Source: Chloroflexota bacterium
Lineage (GTDB): Bacteria; Chloroflexota; Dormibacteria; Dormibacterales; Dormibacteraceae
Direction of reading: 5' to 3'
NCBI GenBank assembly: GCA_005880695.1
Contig: VBGR01000052.1
Span: 1-39,594 of the forward strand
Length of the DNA: 39,594 nt
In this document: piece after piece, positions 15,088-23,206 of the stretch
Layout of the letters: every line of letters starts with the position of its first letter
How positions within the stretch are numbered: the stretch's first letter is position 1
The notes under the pieces: model-generated
Database searches by the model: none
What the model saw: only the letters and a program-made list of their open reading frames with translations
Told to the model about the DNA's origin: nothing
Program-made: the position numbers and the translations under genes

Positions 15088-16464
15088 TCAGCCCCCGTTG
15101 AGCCCGAATGTGGACGGCGCACCGGGCGGCAGATATGGCGTTGGGTCGATTGGCTGATCCCTGAGCCGCAGCTCGAAGTGCACGTGTGGCCCGGTCGAAT
15201 TGCCAGTTGACCCTTCGAGTCCGATTGGCTGTCCCTGACTTATAGAGTCTCCCGGCTTGACCAAGGCGTCATGAAGGTGGCCGTAGAGAGTTACAAGACC
15301 CCCGCGGTGGCCAAGCACTACATAGTTTCCATAGCCCGTGGTCCCGGTCCCGACGATGGCGACGATGCCGTCGTCCGCCGCGAGCACGGGATTCAGCGCC
15401 GGCGCCGCCAGGTCCAGGCCGGTATGGAAGTGTGGGTAAGTCGCATAGCTGGGTTCGAGGGCGAGGTCGCTAGGGCCGAAGCCCTGGCTGATCACGGCTG
15501 AGGGCTCCGGCCAGACAAACCGAAAGGTCTTGGAATGGCCCCCGCTGACGGGAACCGAGCCGGGGTGGACCGACTCCTCCCACAACAGCACCTGTGCCCA
15601 GACTTGCTGGATGGCGCGAGCGATAATCTCCGCCTGCTCGGCATCGAGAGCAGCGCTGATCCGCTGCGCAAGGCTGGACGACTGCTGTTCGGCGCGGCTG
15701 ATCTCGTTTCGCGTTTGCGCGATTTGGGCCGCCAGTCGCACCCTCGACTCCTCCTGTGCCCGCTGCAGGTCGGCCAGTCGGACGAGGTTGCCCCGGAGGG
15801 CGTCCTCCCTCCGCGATTTTTCGGCACGCGCGGTGGCGGCTGCGGTCCGCTCCTCGGTCAGCCTCATCTGATCCGAACGCAGCCGGCGCTCGTCCGATTC
15901 AATGCGTGAGCCGGCCGCCATCGCGTCCGCCATCAAGCCGGCGAGCTCCTCCAGGCTGCCGGCGCTTACGAGCTCGAGCAGAAATGAGTCAGGGCGGAAG
16001 TAGGCCGAGCGCGCCAGAGCCGCCGCCTGCCCTCGATCGGCGTCGATTCTTTGCCGCGTGCGGGCCTCTTCAGCCGCGAGGTGCGTTAGTTGATCGTCAA
16101 GGCCACGTATCTGGGCCTGTGCCTTGCTTGCCTCAAAGCCGATCTCGGCTTGCGCGCGCGCGTTGTCATTTAATGACTGCGTGAGCTGATCCTGCACCGC
16201 GAGAGCGGTGGCGAGGTTCGAGCCAAGCCGCTGGCGAACCTCCTCCAGCAGCTGTCTCTGCCTGCAGAGGTCTGCTGCGGCGGGGCTGAGGGTCGCGGCC
16301 GGCGAAGCTGGGGCGGAAGCCGTCGGGATCGCCGGAGTGCTGGGCGATGGACAGATCACGGGGCTGGGGCTGGGGCTGGGGCTGGGGCCGGGTGCGCCCG
16401 TCGCGGGCTGCGCCGACAGGCCAAACAGAAGGGCGACCGCGGCGAGTGTGAGGAGTCCCCGCAT
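15088..16464 (-). CDS. Secreted coiled-coil M23 peptidase, EnvC-like partner of FtsEX
   Basis: The 458-residue protein has a signal peptide (MRGLLTLAAVALLFGLSAQP), a Ser-Pro repeat linker, and a long coiled coil at about 65-290. A C-terminal M23/LytM domain spans about 320-440. The zinc ligands are present: His347 and Asp351 in HFHTGLD, and the His-x-His pair 427/429 in GPHVHFEL. EnvC-type activators in Proteobacteria have lost these, so this one could cut peptidoglycan itself. It is expected to sit outside the membrane and be driven by FtsEX. I start at ATG 16464, which overlaps the ftsX stop (TGATG); the longer frame only shadows ftsX. Confidence 0.85.
   Translation of the reverse strand: MRGLLTLAAVALLFGLSAQPATGAPGPSPSPSPSPVICPSPSTPAIPTASAPASPAATLSPAAADLCRQRQLLEEVRQRLGSNLATALAVQDQLTQSLNDNARAQAEIGFEASKAQAQIRGLDDQLTHLAAEEARTRQRIDADRGQAAALARSAYFRPDSFLLELVSAGSLEELAGLMADAMAAGSRIESDERRLRSDQMRLTEERTAAATARAEKSRREDALRGNLVRLADLQRAQEESRVRLAAQIAQTRNEISRAEQQSSSLAQRISAALDAEQAEIIARAIQQVWAQVLLWEESVHPGSVPVSGGHSKTFRFVWPEPSAVISQGFGPSDLALEPSYATYPHFHTGLDLAAPALNPVLAADDGIVAIVGTGTTGYGNYVVLGHRGGLVTLYGHLHDALVKPGDSISQGQPIGLEGSTGNSTGPHVHFELRLRDQPIDPTPYLPPGAPSTFGLNGG
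16360..16387. repeat. GGGGCT hexanucleotide repeat with quadruplex potential
   Basis: Five runs of four G separated by CT lie on the plus strand, the template strand of the M23 peptidase gene. On the coding side they specify the Ser-Pro linker after the signal peptide. The repeat unit is six bases, so slippage would keep frame and change only linker length. The G-runs satisfy the usual G-quadruplex pattern. Confidence 0.8.
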
Positions 16465-17408
16465 CAGCGCCGGAGATCGCGCACTCCGACCAACGCGGAC
16501 ATCGAGCCGAGGCCGACCCCGGCGCCTACCAGACCGAAGAGCAGTGTGCCCAGGACCGCGTCTGTGACGCCAGGCAGGAAGGCGCTGACTGCGGTCGCCT
16601 GAGCATGTAGCGCCGCCAGGGCGAGCGCGGTCGCCATCAAGCCCCCTACGGCGGCTCCGGCTCCGCCGGTCAAGGCGCCTTCCATCAGGAAGGGTCCGCG
16701 GATCATCCAGGGCGGTGAGCCGACCAGCCACATCACCTCGACTTCGGCTCGTCGGGCGAGCAGGGTGCTCCGAATCGAACCCGCGGTCACCGCGCCGGCG
16801 ATCGCGAGCAGGAGAAGCAGGAGGCCGCCCCCGGCGATCGCTGCCGTTCTGACCAAGACCTGGAGCCGGCCGTACGTATCCGCCTGGAATGAGGTGGGGT
16901 GATCGCGATCTATCCCCGCAGCAGACGAAAAGCTCGCCGCCACCTGCGGGACGTCATCCAGCGACTGCACCCGGACGTCCAGGCCGGCTGGTAACGGGTT
17001 GCTGCCAGAGGCCTGCAGCAACTGGCTCATGCCCGGCCGCCGCTCCGCCCGAAAAAGCGCATCGGCCTTGCTGACATAGCTGACGGAATGCACTCGAGCG
17101 TCTCGACGAAGCGCCTCCTCGAGCGACGTCACCTCTAGCTGGGTCGCGTCATCTCGCAGATAGATCTGCAGGGTCGTGGCTTGATCTGCCTGTGCCGCGG
17201 TCACGGTCGCCAGCGCGAGTGCGATCACGGCGCCGAGGCCTGCCAGTAAGGCCAACAGCGCGATCGATGCTATGGCTGGGATCGTCCCTGCGAGGTTGCG
17301 CGACCAGTTGCGATAGCCTGCCGCGACGACCAGGTCGAGCAGGTTTCGCGCGACGATCGCCGCCGGCCCGCGCCGGGCGAACCGGGCGCGCAAGACTTGA
17401 TTGTTCAC
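16464..17408 (-). CDS. ftsX: Cell division protein FtsX
   Basis: The 314-residue protein has the FtsX plan. A cytoplasmic N-terminus (RNLLDLVVAAGYRNWSRNLA) is followed by one membrane span, an extracellular domain of about 110 residues that includes LQIYLRDDATQLEV and PAGLDVRVQSLDDV, then three C-terminal spans. FtsX transmits ATP-driven movement of FtsE to an extracellular peptidoglycan hydrolase at the septum. It overlaps ftsE by four bases upstream and the M23 peptidase gene by one base downstream, so all three are coupled, and the peptidase is its probable partner. Confidence 0.92.
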   Translation of the reverse strand: MNNQVLRARFARRGPAAIVARNLLDLVVAAGYRNWSRNLAGTIPAIASIALLALLAGLGAVIALALATVTAAQADQATTLQIYLRDDATQLEVTSLEEALRRDARVHSVSYVSKADALFRAERRPGMSQLLQASGSNPLPAGLDVRVQSLDDVPQVAASFSSAAGIDRDHPTSFQADTYGRLQVLVRTAAIAGGGLLLLLLAIAGAVTAGSIRSTLLARRAEVEVMWLVGSPPWMIRGPFLMEGALTGGAGAAVGGLMATALALAALHAQATAVSAFLPGVTDAVLGTLLFGLVGAGVGLGSMSALVGVRDLRR

Positions 17409-18106
17409 CCTGTTCTGGCGGCCACGGCCGGGCGTTCGAGAGTTCCTTTCTCGAGCTGAACATGCTGTCCGGCGCCATCGAGGACCAACTTCGGATCGTG
17501 CGTCGCGATCAACACCGCGGTGCCAGCGCGCGCGATCTGCGCCAAAAGGTCAGTCACATGTGAGCTGTTGGCTTGGTCCAGATTCCCTGTCGGCTCATCG
17601 GCAAGCAGGACGCGAGGTCGCGTTGCCAGAGTGCGCGCGATGGCGACCCGCTGTTGCTCGCCGCCCGAGAGCTCGCTTGGGTAGTGGCTGCACCTGCCGG
17701 CCAGTCCAACCGTGTCGAGATGCGCACGCGCACGGCGGAGCGCTTCGAGCGGGTCGAGGCGGAGCTCACATGCTCTTACAGCGAAGACGACGTTCTCGAG
17801 GGCGGTGAGGCGCGGTAGGAGGCGATAGTCCTGATAGACGATGCCAACCTCTCGCCGGAGCCTTGGCAGGTCGAGCTGGCGGCGCTCGTGCAGTACATGG
17901 CCACCGACGTACGCCTCTCCCGACGCCAGCTCCAGATCACCGTGGATGAGGCCGAGCAGAGTGGATTTTCCCGCGCCGCTCACCCCCGTGATGAACACGA
18001 GCTCTCCAGGCAGGATCTTCAACGAGATTTCGCGCAGCACGTTCACCCGACCTCTGACGCAGCTGGCGCTCCATAGGTCGATAGCGGGCGCCAGTTCGCC
18101 CACCAT
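17405..18106 (-). CDS. ftsE: Cell division ATP-binding protein FtsE
   Basis: The 233-residue ABC ATPase has Walker A GVSGAGKS, Q-loop IVYQDYRLL, signature LSGGEQQR, Walker B RVLLADEP followed by TGNLD, and H-loop ATHD. The sequence RLLPRLTALENVVFA after the Q-loop is typical of FtsE. It powers FtsX during division. I use the ATG at 18106, six residues before the first conserved strand, with AAGGA about 10 bases upstream; an upstream ATG at 18184 would add 26 residues with no family match. The 3' end overlaps ftsX by four bases. Confidence 0.9.
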   Translation of the reverse strand: MVGELAPAIDLWSASCVRGRVNVLREISLKILPGELVFITGVSGAGKSTLLGLIHGDLELASGEAYVGGHVLHERRQLDLPRLRREVGIVYQDYRLLPRLTALENVVFAVRACELRLDPLEALRRARAHLDTVGLAGRCSHYPSELSGGEQQRVAIARTLATRPRVLLADEPTGNLDQANSSHVTDLLAQIARAGTAVLIATHDPKLVLDGAGQHVQLEKGTLERPAVAARTG

Positions 18107-18324
18107 CGACGACCAATCCTTCAGCCCGGCTAGAGTCACCCAGCGTGCAGTTAAGCGCTGGGGCCCTCTTTCTGAAATGGGCATTGAGACCCAAGATCAG
18201 GACCACGGTCCCGTCCAGCGCTGTACCGAGCCACTGAGTGCGCTTAGCGGCAGCGGTCTGGACGAAATATTCGGGCCGCCCAGCCGGGTTTCCCTTACTG
18301 TTATGCAACGGGAGGAGGGACCCA

Positions 18325-18528
18325 ATGGAAGATCGTGAAACCTACGACTCGCTGGACGAGGCGCTGATGGAGACATTCCCGGCCAGCGACCCAATTGCGG
18401 TGGACGTCGTTCGGCCTCTGCAGGTGAAGCCTAATGACGAGTGGCATCACCTCTTACTGAGATCGCGCGCGTCGGCGTCTCTTGCGCCGCGGCGTCAGCG
18501 TTCGGCGCCGCTGCCGCTGGCATCGTGA
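18325..18528 (+). CDS. Small conserved protein with DEALMETFPASDP motif
   Basis: The 67-residue protein contains DSLDEALMETFPASDPIAVD, a motif found in many short bacterial hypothetical proteins, usually as DEALEESFPASDPP. Their function is unknown. A strong GGAGGAGGG lies six bases before the ATG at 18325, which fixes the start and argues for good translation. The C-terminal 25 residues are basic and low complexity. It is divergent from ftsE, with 218 bases between the two starts, and convergent with the MacB-type gene. The gap upstream shows no clear promoter. Confidence 0.65.
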   Translation: MEDRETYDSLDEALMETFPASDPIAVDVVRPLQVKPNDEWHHLLLRSRASASLAPRRQRSAPLPLAS

Positions 18529-18552
18529 TCGGCTAGCGTACCGGCTGGGGCC

Positions 18553-20637
18553 TCACTCGTAGCGCAGCGCGACCACAGGGTCGAGGCTGGCCGCCCGAAG
18601 GGCCGGGAAGAAGCCGCTCAAAGCGCTGACCAGGCCCGCGCCCGCAACCGAGAGCACCACCAGCCACCACGCGGTCTGGAAGACGTTGAGGCTGATGGGG
18701 ATGCCTTGCTGGTGCGCAAGCGAGTTGACAATTGCATTGCCGGCAACACCCGCGGCGGCCGTCACGGCAATGCCGACCGCTCCACCGATCAGTCCGATCA
18801 AGGCGGCCTCTGCCATGAACATGTTGCGGACGTCGCCGCTGCGAGCGCCAAGGGCTTTAAGAATCCCGATCTCGCGGGTGCGCTCCAGGACCGACGTGTA
18901 CATCGTGTTGACGATTCCGAGGCAGGCTACCAAGAGAGCCACCGCGGCGATCCCGGTCAGGCCCAGCCCGATGAAGCTCAAGATCTGCGTGAAGCTCTTG
19001 ACGCTCTCGGCGGTTGCGGTCGCCTGATAGCCGAGCTTGGTGACCTCGTCCTTGACGGTGGTGGCGCTGGCGGTCGAATCGGCGACAAGCGTGAGGGAGC
19101 TGAACTCATCTGACTTCCAGTTGTTGGCGTCGCGCATTTGCGTCCAGTAGCCCGTCATGGTGGCGTAAGGCAGCGAGATCGACAAAGCAGCGGTGCCGAA
19201 CGCGCCGGCCGAGTCGAGGCCAACAACGGTCAGCGCGAGGGGAATCGGTTTGCTCGCCGGCGCCACTCCAGAGCCAGGCGCAACCAAGCCTGAATACAAG
19301 CCGCTGAACCGGATCGTGTCACCGACATGGAGTCCCATCTTTGTCGCGAGTGCGCTTGAAACAACCGCTTCCGGGGCCGTGTCGGAGGCCGGCTGACTTC
19401 CGGCTTGCAGGGAGCGTGAGCCTGCCGCGAAATTTGAGTCACGTGGAGGCAGTGATCGCGCCGTGACATCGGACAAGGAGGCGTTGGTCGAGTCTTGCAC
19501 GCCGCCGATGATGCTGAGACTGCCCCACGACGCTGTGACGTGAGCCTGACGGCCGAGCAGGTTCAACGCGGCTTGGTCGAGCGTCTTGTGATTGGCCACA
19601 GATGCTGCACCACCGGCTCCGGCGCCTCCGCCAACGCCGGTTGCGCCGACGGTGACCTGTCTCAAGGCGCCCTGTGAAGAGAGGCTGCTGTTGAGAGCAT
19701 TTTGCGTCCCAAACGTGAAGGAAAGGATGAAGCTCATGGCACCGATGCCCACCGCTACGCCGCCCGCGCTGAGGGTGGTGCGCAGCCGGCGCCGAAGCAC
19801 GCTGCTTACTCCCATGCGCAAGGTTTCAAGGCCGCCCAGCCGGCCAAGCGCGGTGAGGCCCTGGGTCGCCTCCTTGCTTTCCGGCTGGTCCGCCTGCTCC
19901 ACCACGACGCCGTTGCGCAGCCTGATGATCCGATCGGCTTGGGCGGCTATCTCTGGATCGTGAGTCACCATGATCACCGTCGCGCCAAGCGCATGAACTT
20001 CGTGGAGCAGTTCCATCACACGGTCGCCGGCCTCGTCGTCGAGGTTCCCGGTGGGCTCATCGGCGAGCAGCAACCCTGGGCGGTTGGAGAGCGCCCTGGC
20101 GATCGACACCCGCTGCTGCTGACCGCCTGACATGCGTGCCGGCCGGAACGAGGCTCGATCGCCGACACCCACCTTTTCGAGCAAGGCCTGCGCTCGTTGA
20201 CGCCGCTCTCCTGCCGCGGTGCCGGCCAACGCCATCGGCAACGCGACATTGCCGAGGGCCGACAGCGACTGCACGAGGTTGAAGCTCTGAAAGACGGTGC
20301 CAACCCTCTGCAGCCGGTAGTCGGCCAGGCGCCGGTCCTTCAGATCCTGGATCGGCACCCCGCCAATGACCACCCGGCCGGAGGTCGGACGGTCGAGGCC
20401 GCCGATCAGGTTGAGCAGTGTCGATTTGCCGCTGCCGGAGGGTCCCATGATCGCCACGAACTCGCCAGGAGCGATCGTCAGGCTCACGCCGTTCAACGCA
20501 GGCACCGCGATCTCGCCCATCTTGTGGATGCGGTGGACGTCCTCGAGGCGAACACCGACCGGCTTTCCCAGCAAGTCGCGGTCGCGTAGACCGGTCGACG
20601 AGACAGCTGCCGTCGACACTTCAGAAACCGTTTCCAT
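18553..20637 (-). CDS. MacB-type ABC exporter, ATPase fused to permease
   Basis: The 694-residue protein joins an N-terminal ATPase to a MacB/FtsX-type permease. The ATPase has Walker A GPSGSGKST, signature MSGGQQQR, Walker B LLLADEP with TGNLD, and VTHD. The permease has one span near 300, a large extracytoplasmic domain at about 325-555, then three spans with the ERTREIGILKALGA loop and a VVALRYE end. Such proteins use ATP to move molecules across the outer part of the envelope or to drive periplasmic machinery, not classical membrane transport. A GGGAG six bases before ATG 20637 supports the start. It is divergent from the membrane HTH gene, which may regulate it. The substrate is unknown; no HlyD partner is adjacent. 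Confidence 0.85.
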   Translation of the reverse strand: METVSEVSTAAVSSTGLRDRDLLGKPVGVRLEDVHRIHKMGEIAVPALNGVSLTIAPGEFVAIMGPSGSGKSTLLNLIGGLDRPTSGRVVIGGVPIQDLKDRRLADYRLQRVGTVFQSFNLVQSLSALGNVALPMALAGTAAGERRQRAQALLEKVGVGDRASFRPARMSGGQQQRVSIARALSNRPGLLLADEPTGNLDDEAGDRVMELLHEVHALGATVIMVTHDPEIAAQADRIIRLRNGVVVEQADQPESKEATQGLTALGRLGGLETLRMGVSSVLRRRLRTTLSAGGVAVGIGAMSFILSFTFGTQNALNSSLSSQGALRQVTVGATGVGGGAGAGGAASVANHKTLDQAALNLLGRQAHVTASWGSLSIIGGVQDSTNASLSDVTARSLPPRDSNFAAGSRSLQAGSQPASDTAPEAVVSSALATKMGLHVGDTIRFSGLYSGLVAPGSGVAPASKPIPLALTVVGLDSAGAFGTAALSISLPYATMTGYWTQMRDANNWKSDEFSSLTLVADSTASATTVKDEVTKLGYQATATAESVKSFTQILSFIGLGLTGIAAVALLVACLGIVNTMYTSVLERTREIGILKALGARSGDVRNMFMAEAALIGLIGGAVGIAVTAAAGVAGNAIVNSLAHQQGIPISLNVFQTAWWLVVLSVAGAGLVSALSGFFPALRAASLDPVVALRYE

Positions 20638-20669
20638 GTGGTCTCCCGTCGGGATCTTTCATTTCCGGC

Positions 20670-20686
20670 GGCTGGTGTAACCAGCC
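20670..20686. promoter_or_regulatory. Perfect inverted repeat upstream of the MacB-type gene
   Basis: GGCTGGT-GTA-ACCAGCC has seven-base perfect arms around three bases, 33 bases before the exporter ATG. It lies in the divergent region shared with the membrane HTH protein. It could be an operator or a hairpin in the leader mRNA. Confidence 0.4.
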
Positions 20687-20776
20687 TGGGGTGGCAGCAG
20701 GGTAACGGGACGCGGTTGATTTGGGACCGGAATTGGCCACCGGCGGCCCGAAAATGCGTGCGGCACCCTCCGAACA

Positions 20777-22351
20777 GTGCGCCTATACTTCGCCCGCCAG
20801 GGGCGGGCAAAAGGGGGTAGGAGCACGTCCTCAGACTCAGTTAACGACCGAACGGAGCTCCCGGCGAGGACTACCGGGCCGGAGTCGGCTCCAGCGAGTC
20901 CGCGGGCGGGTTGGCATCGGGTGGCGGGACTCCTTGAAGGGACCAGTTTCGAGCGGGTCGCAGTCCTTTTATCCTGCCTCTTCACAGCCGGCGCCTATCT
21001 CGATGCCTGGAGTTACGTGAACAACCCGGCCGGCATCAGCGTCCTGGCGCCGTGGCAGGACATCTCCGTCCATGCCGGCTGGTTCCTCCTCACGATCTGG
21101 CTGGGGCTGGCGATGCTGGTCAGCTTGGGCCGGGGGGCGGCCTGGAGGGAAGCGCTTCCCACTGCGTACCTGATCGCCCTCGCCGCCTGCGGCGCTTACG
21201 GGCTGGCACTCATCGTCGACCAATACGTTCAGCTCGCGTCCGTCCGGCCGATCGGCCTGAGCCGGCTGCTCAGCCCGCTCCCGGTCGTCCAGGTGATCGC
21301 CGGCGCCTTGATGGTATCGGCGCCGTTGCGGGCCGCCTGGGATCGCGGTGATCCCGTGGCCCGCGCCGAGGCGGTCGTGTCCGCCGCTCTGGTGCTGTCG
21401 GCGCTCACCTTCATCCTCCAGTTCGCCCACCCGTTTCGAGACCCGTGGGCCGCCGGAGTGCATCCTCCAGCGGAAGTCGTCTGGTGGATCGCCGAGGACT
21501 TCGGTGTCACGAGCCTGTTACTTCAGGCCTCGCTGTTGACCTGCCTGTTCATGCTCTTGATCCGGCGTTTTGAACTCAGAATGGGCACCTTTACGACCAT
21601 CTGCTTGATCAACGGGCTGCTGGTCGCCGCCCTCAAAGCCAGGTGGGAAATGCTCGTGGTCGCCCTGCTGACAGGGCTCGCGGCTGACGTGCTCTACCGC
21701 GTTCTCAAGCCCTCGCTGGCTCGCACCAATGCAGCTCGACTGTTTGCGGCCGCCGTCCCGGCGGTGTTTACCGGCGCATTTTTCGCCACTACGGACATTC
21801 GCTTCGGAATCTGGTGGGACTGGAACTTATGGGCAGGCGTCATCGTCTCGTCCGCTGCCGCCGGCTGGCTGCTTAGCTACCTGGTCTTCCTGCCGATGCC
21901 GCGCCTGCCGAGCCTGAGCGCGCGACCGGTCGCCTGGCCAACGCATGCGGTGGAGGTCACCGCCAACAGCGTGAAGGACGCACTTGAGGTCTTGGGCCAG
22001 CCGGCCAGCCTCGCCGCGACACCCTTGAGCGGGCTGCGATTCCTGACCGGCAGCGCCGAGAACCGTGGCGCCGAGCTGCGGGAGCTGTTGCTCGACATCA
22101 TCCGCGAGCTCGAGACCGCCCGGTCGCCGCGGGACGTCGAGGCCGGCCGGGTGCTGCTCGACTACTACATACGCCGGGTGGGCACCCTCGAAGTGGTGGC
22201 CGAGCGCTTGCACCTCAGCCGGCCCACGCTCTACCGACGCCTGCAGCGTGGATTTGAGCTAGTTGCCGAGCGCCTGGACGAGATGGGCGAGGCGGGGAGC
22301 ACGGTTGACGTCTGGGCGGGACGCGCTGAGAGCAAAGTCGAGAACGCCTGA
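20777..22351 (+). CDS. Polytopic membrane protein with C-terminal helix-turn-helix
   Basis: The 524-residue frame has about nine or ten membrane spans between residues 55 and 375 (for example WFLLTIWLGLAMLVSLG and AVVSAALVLSALTFILQF). A soluble part at about 385-524 ends in a helix-turn-helix at 469-492: GTLEVVAERLHLSRPTLYRR. That places a DNA-binding domain on the inner face of the membrane. I know no named family with this order. It could be a membrane-bound one-component regulator whose sensor is the transmembrane part. The start is uncertain: GTG 20777 lies upstream of a TATACT element and a hairpin, and a later GTG near 20919 is possible. It is divergent from the MacB-type exporter and directly upstream of the envelope cassette. 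Confidence 0.65.
   Translation: MRLYFARQGRAKGGRSTSSDSVNDRTELPARTTGPESAPASPRAGWHRVAGLLEGTSFERVAVLLSCLFTAGAYLDAWSYVNNPAGISVLAPWQDISVHAGWFLLTIWLGLAMLVSLGRGAAWREALPTAYLIALAACGAYGLALIVDQYVQLASVRPIGLSRLLSPLPVVQVIAGALMVSAPLRAAWDRGDPVARAEAVVSAALVLSALTFILQFAHPFRDPWAAGVHPPAEVVWWIAEDFGVTSLLLQASLLTCLFMLLIRRFELRMGTFTTICLINGLLVAALKARWEMLVVALLTGLAADVLYRVLKPSLARTNAARLFAAAVPAVFTGAFFATTDIRFGIWWDWNLWAGVIVSSAAAGWLLSYLVFLPMPRLPSLSARPVAWPTHAVEVTANSVKDALEVLGQPASLAATPLSGLRFLTGSAENRGAELRELLLDIIRELETARSPRDVEAGRVLLDYYIRRVGTLEVVAERLHLSRPTLYRRLQRGFELVAERLDEMGEAGSTVDVWAGRAESKVENA
20784..20808 (+). promoter_or_regulatory. TATACT element and 7-bp hairpin before the membrane HTH gene
   Basis: TATACT at 20784-20789 is a good -10 match without a clear -35. 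Directly after it, GCCCGCC (20792-20798) and GGCGGGC (20802-20808) form a perfect hairpin with a three-base loop. If the element is a real -10, the mRNA would begin within this hairpin and the translation start would have to be downstream of 20808. Confidence 0.35.
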
Positions 22352-22385
22352 AAGCGGCTACGGGAAGCGGCGAAGCCGCAGAAAA

Positions 22386-22483
22386 TTTGAGACAGATTTA
22401 GGAACCTTCTGAGACTGCCTCTGAGACGACTCCCGGCGAACCATTCGTCGCGTCGCCGGCAATCCTCAGGAGGAGAAACGCAG
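22386..22483 (+). promoter_or_regulatory. Leader copy 1 with three TGAGAC boxes
   Basis: This region before the coiled-coil protein gene has TGAGAC at 22388, 22410 and 22422, spaced 22 and 12 bases. It contains TTGAGA as a possible -35 and ends in CAGGAGGAGAAACGCAG before ATG 22484. The same sequence, with scattered changes, recurs at 24050-24146 before the lipoprotein gene. AGGAACC at 22400-22406 resembles an ECF -35 in this copy but is changed in the other. The conserved part includes the CCCGGCGAA and GTCGCCGGCAAT segments, which can pair (GCCGG/CCGGC) as a leader hairpin. Confidence 0.65.
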
Positions 22484-23200
22484 ATGGCTCTCAATCAAGA
22501 AGTCGACGGAATCCTGACTCTCGCACCGCAACCGATTGGGGCGGAGTCGCAGCAGGTGGAGGACGCGGTTACAGCAGCCGCATCGAGCACAGCGCCCGCC
22601 TCGGACCAGGCCTTCCCCCTGATCGTTGCGAAGCCAAAACCCACTCGCGAGCGAACTCTGATGACGGTATTGGCGGCCGTCACCGCCATCGGTTTCGTCG
22701 CAGCCGGATCGCTTGGCTATTTGCTCTACGCGACGACCGGCCAGCGTGACGTCGCGCGGCAGAAGCTCGCAGCGACAACAGTCAGCCTCAGCGCCACAAA
22801 GCAGCAGGTGAGCGACCTGCAGATCGACGCAGCCACGCGCCAGGTGACCGCCAACTACGTGGCGGCATTCGTTGCCAATGACGGTCCGGTTCAGAGCGAC
22901 TACGCGCAGCTCGGAGCCTGCAGCGACTACGGGAGCTGCCGGACAGCAGCCCAACAGGCTCTCAGCGACTTGCAGGCGTTCCAGGCCCAAAGATCCGCGG
23001 CGATTGTGCCGGCGAACCTGAAGAACTCGGACGCCATGCTGGGTGACGGTCTCAGCGCCGCGATTGCGGCCGTGCAGGAGCTGATCAGCGGTATGGACAA
23101 AAACGACGAGAACAAGATCACTGACGGAGCGAACAAGTTGGACGATGCGATGCTCAGCATCGGAAAGGCTGAGGCAGCGCTCGGAGCCGGACTCAAGTAG
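22484..23200 (+). CDS. Single-pass membrane protein with coiled coil, unknown function
   Basis: The 238-residue protein has a cytoplasmic N-terminus of about 58 residues, one membrane span (TVLAAVTAIGFVAAGSLGYL) and an external helical domain. Just after the span a coiled coil runs to about 125 (SLSATKQQVSDLQIDAATRQ), and an Ala/Asp-rich helix lies near the end. One Cys pair (GACSDYGSCR) may form a disulfide outside the cell membrane. No family recognised. A strong AGGAGGAG site precedes the ATG. The first 12 residues, MALNQEVDGILT, resemble the start of the lipoprotein at 24147 (MSLSPEFDGTLT). The HtrA-like gene starts six bases downstream. Confidence 0.75.
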   Translation: MALNQEVDGILTLAPQPIGAESQQVEDAVTAAASSTAPASDQAFPLIVAKPKPTRERTLMTVLAAVTAIGFVAAGSLGYLLYATTGQRDVARQKLAATTVSLSATKQQVSDLQIDAATRQVTANYVAAFVANDGPVQSDYAQLGACSDYGSCRTAAQQALSDLQAFQAQRSAAIVPANLKNSDAMLGDGLSAAIAAVQELISGMDKNDENKITDGANKLDDAMLSIGKAEAALGAGLK

Positions 23201-23206
23201 CGGCTG

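Noticed and set aside
16465-16731. N-terminal extension of the M23 peptidase frame
   Set aside because: Arg-rich translation overlapping ftsX; the signal peptide begins at 16464 with TGATG coupling.
20777-20918. N-terminal 47 codons of the membrane HTH frame as certain coding sequence
   Set aside because: This part overlaps a -10-like TATACT and a perfect hairpin and looks non-coding; the start is left open rather than asserted.
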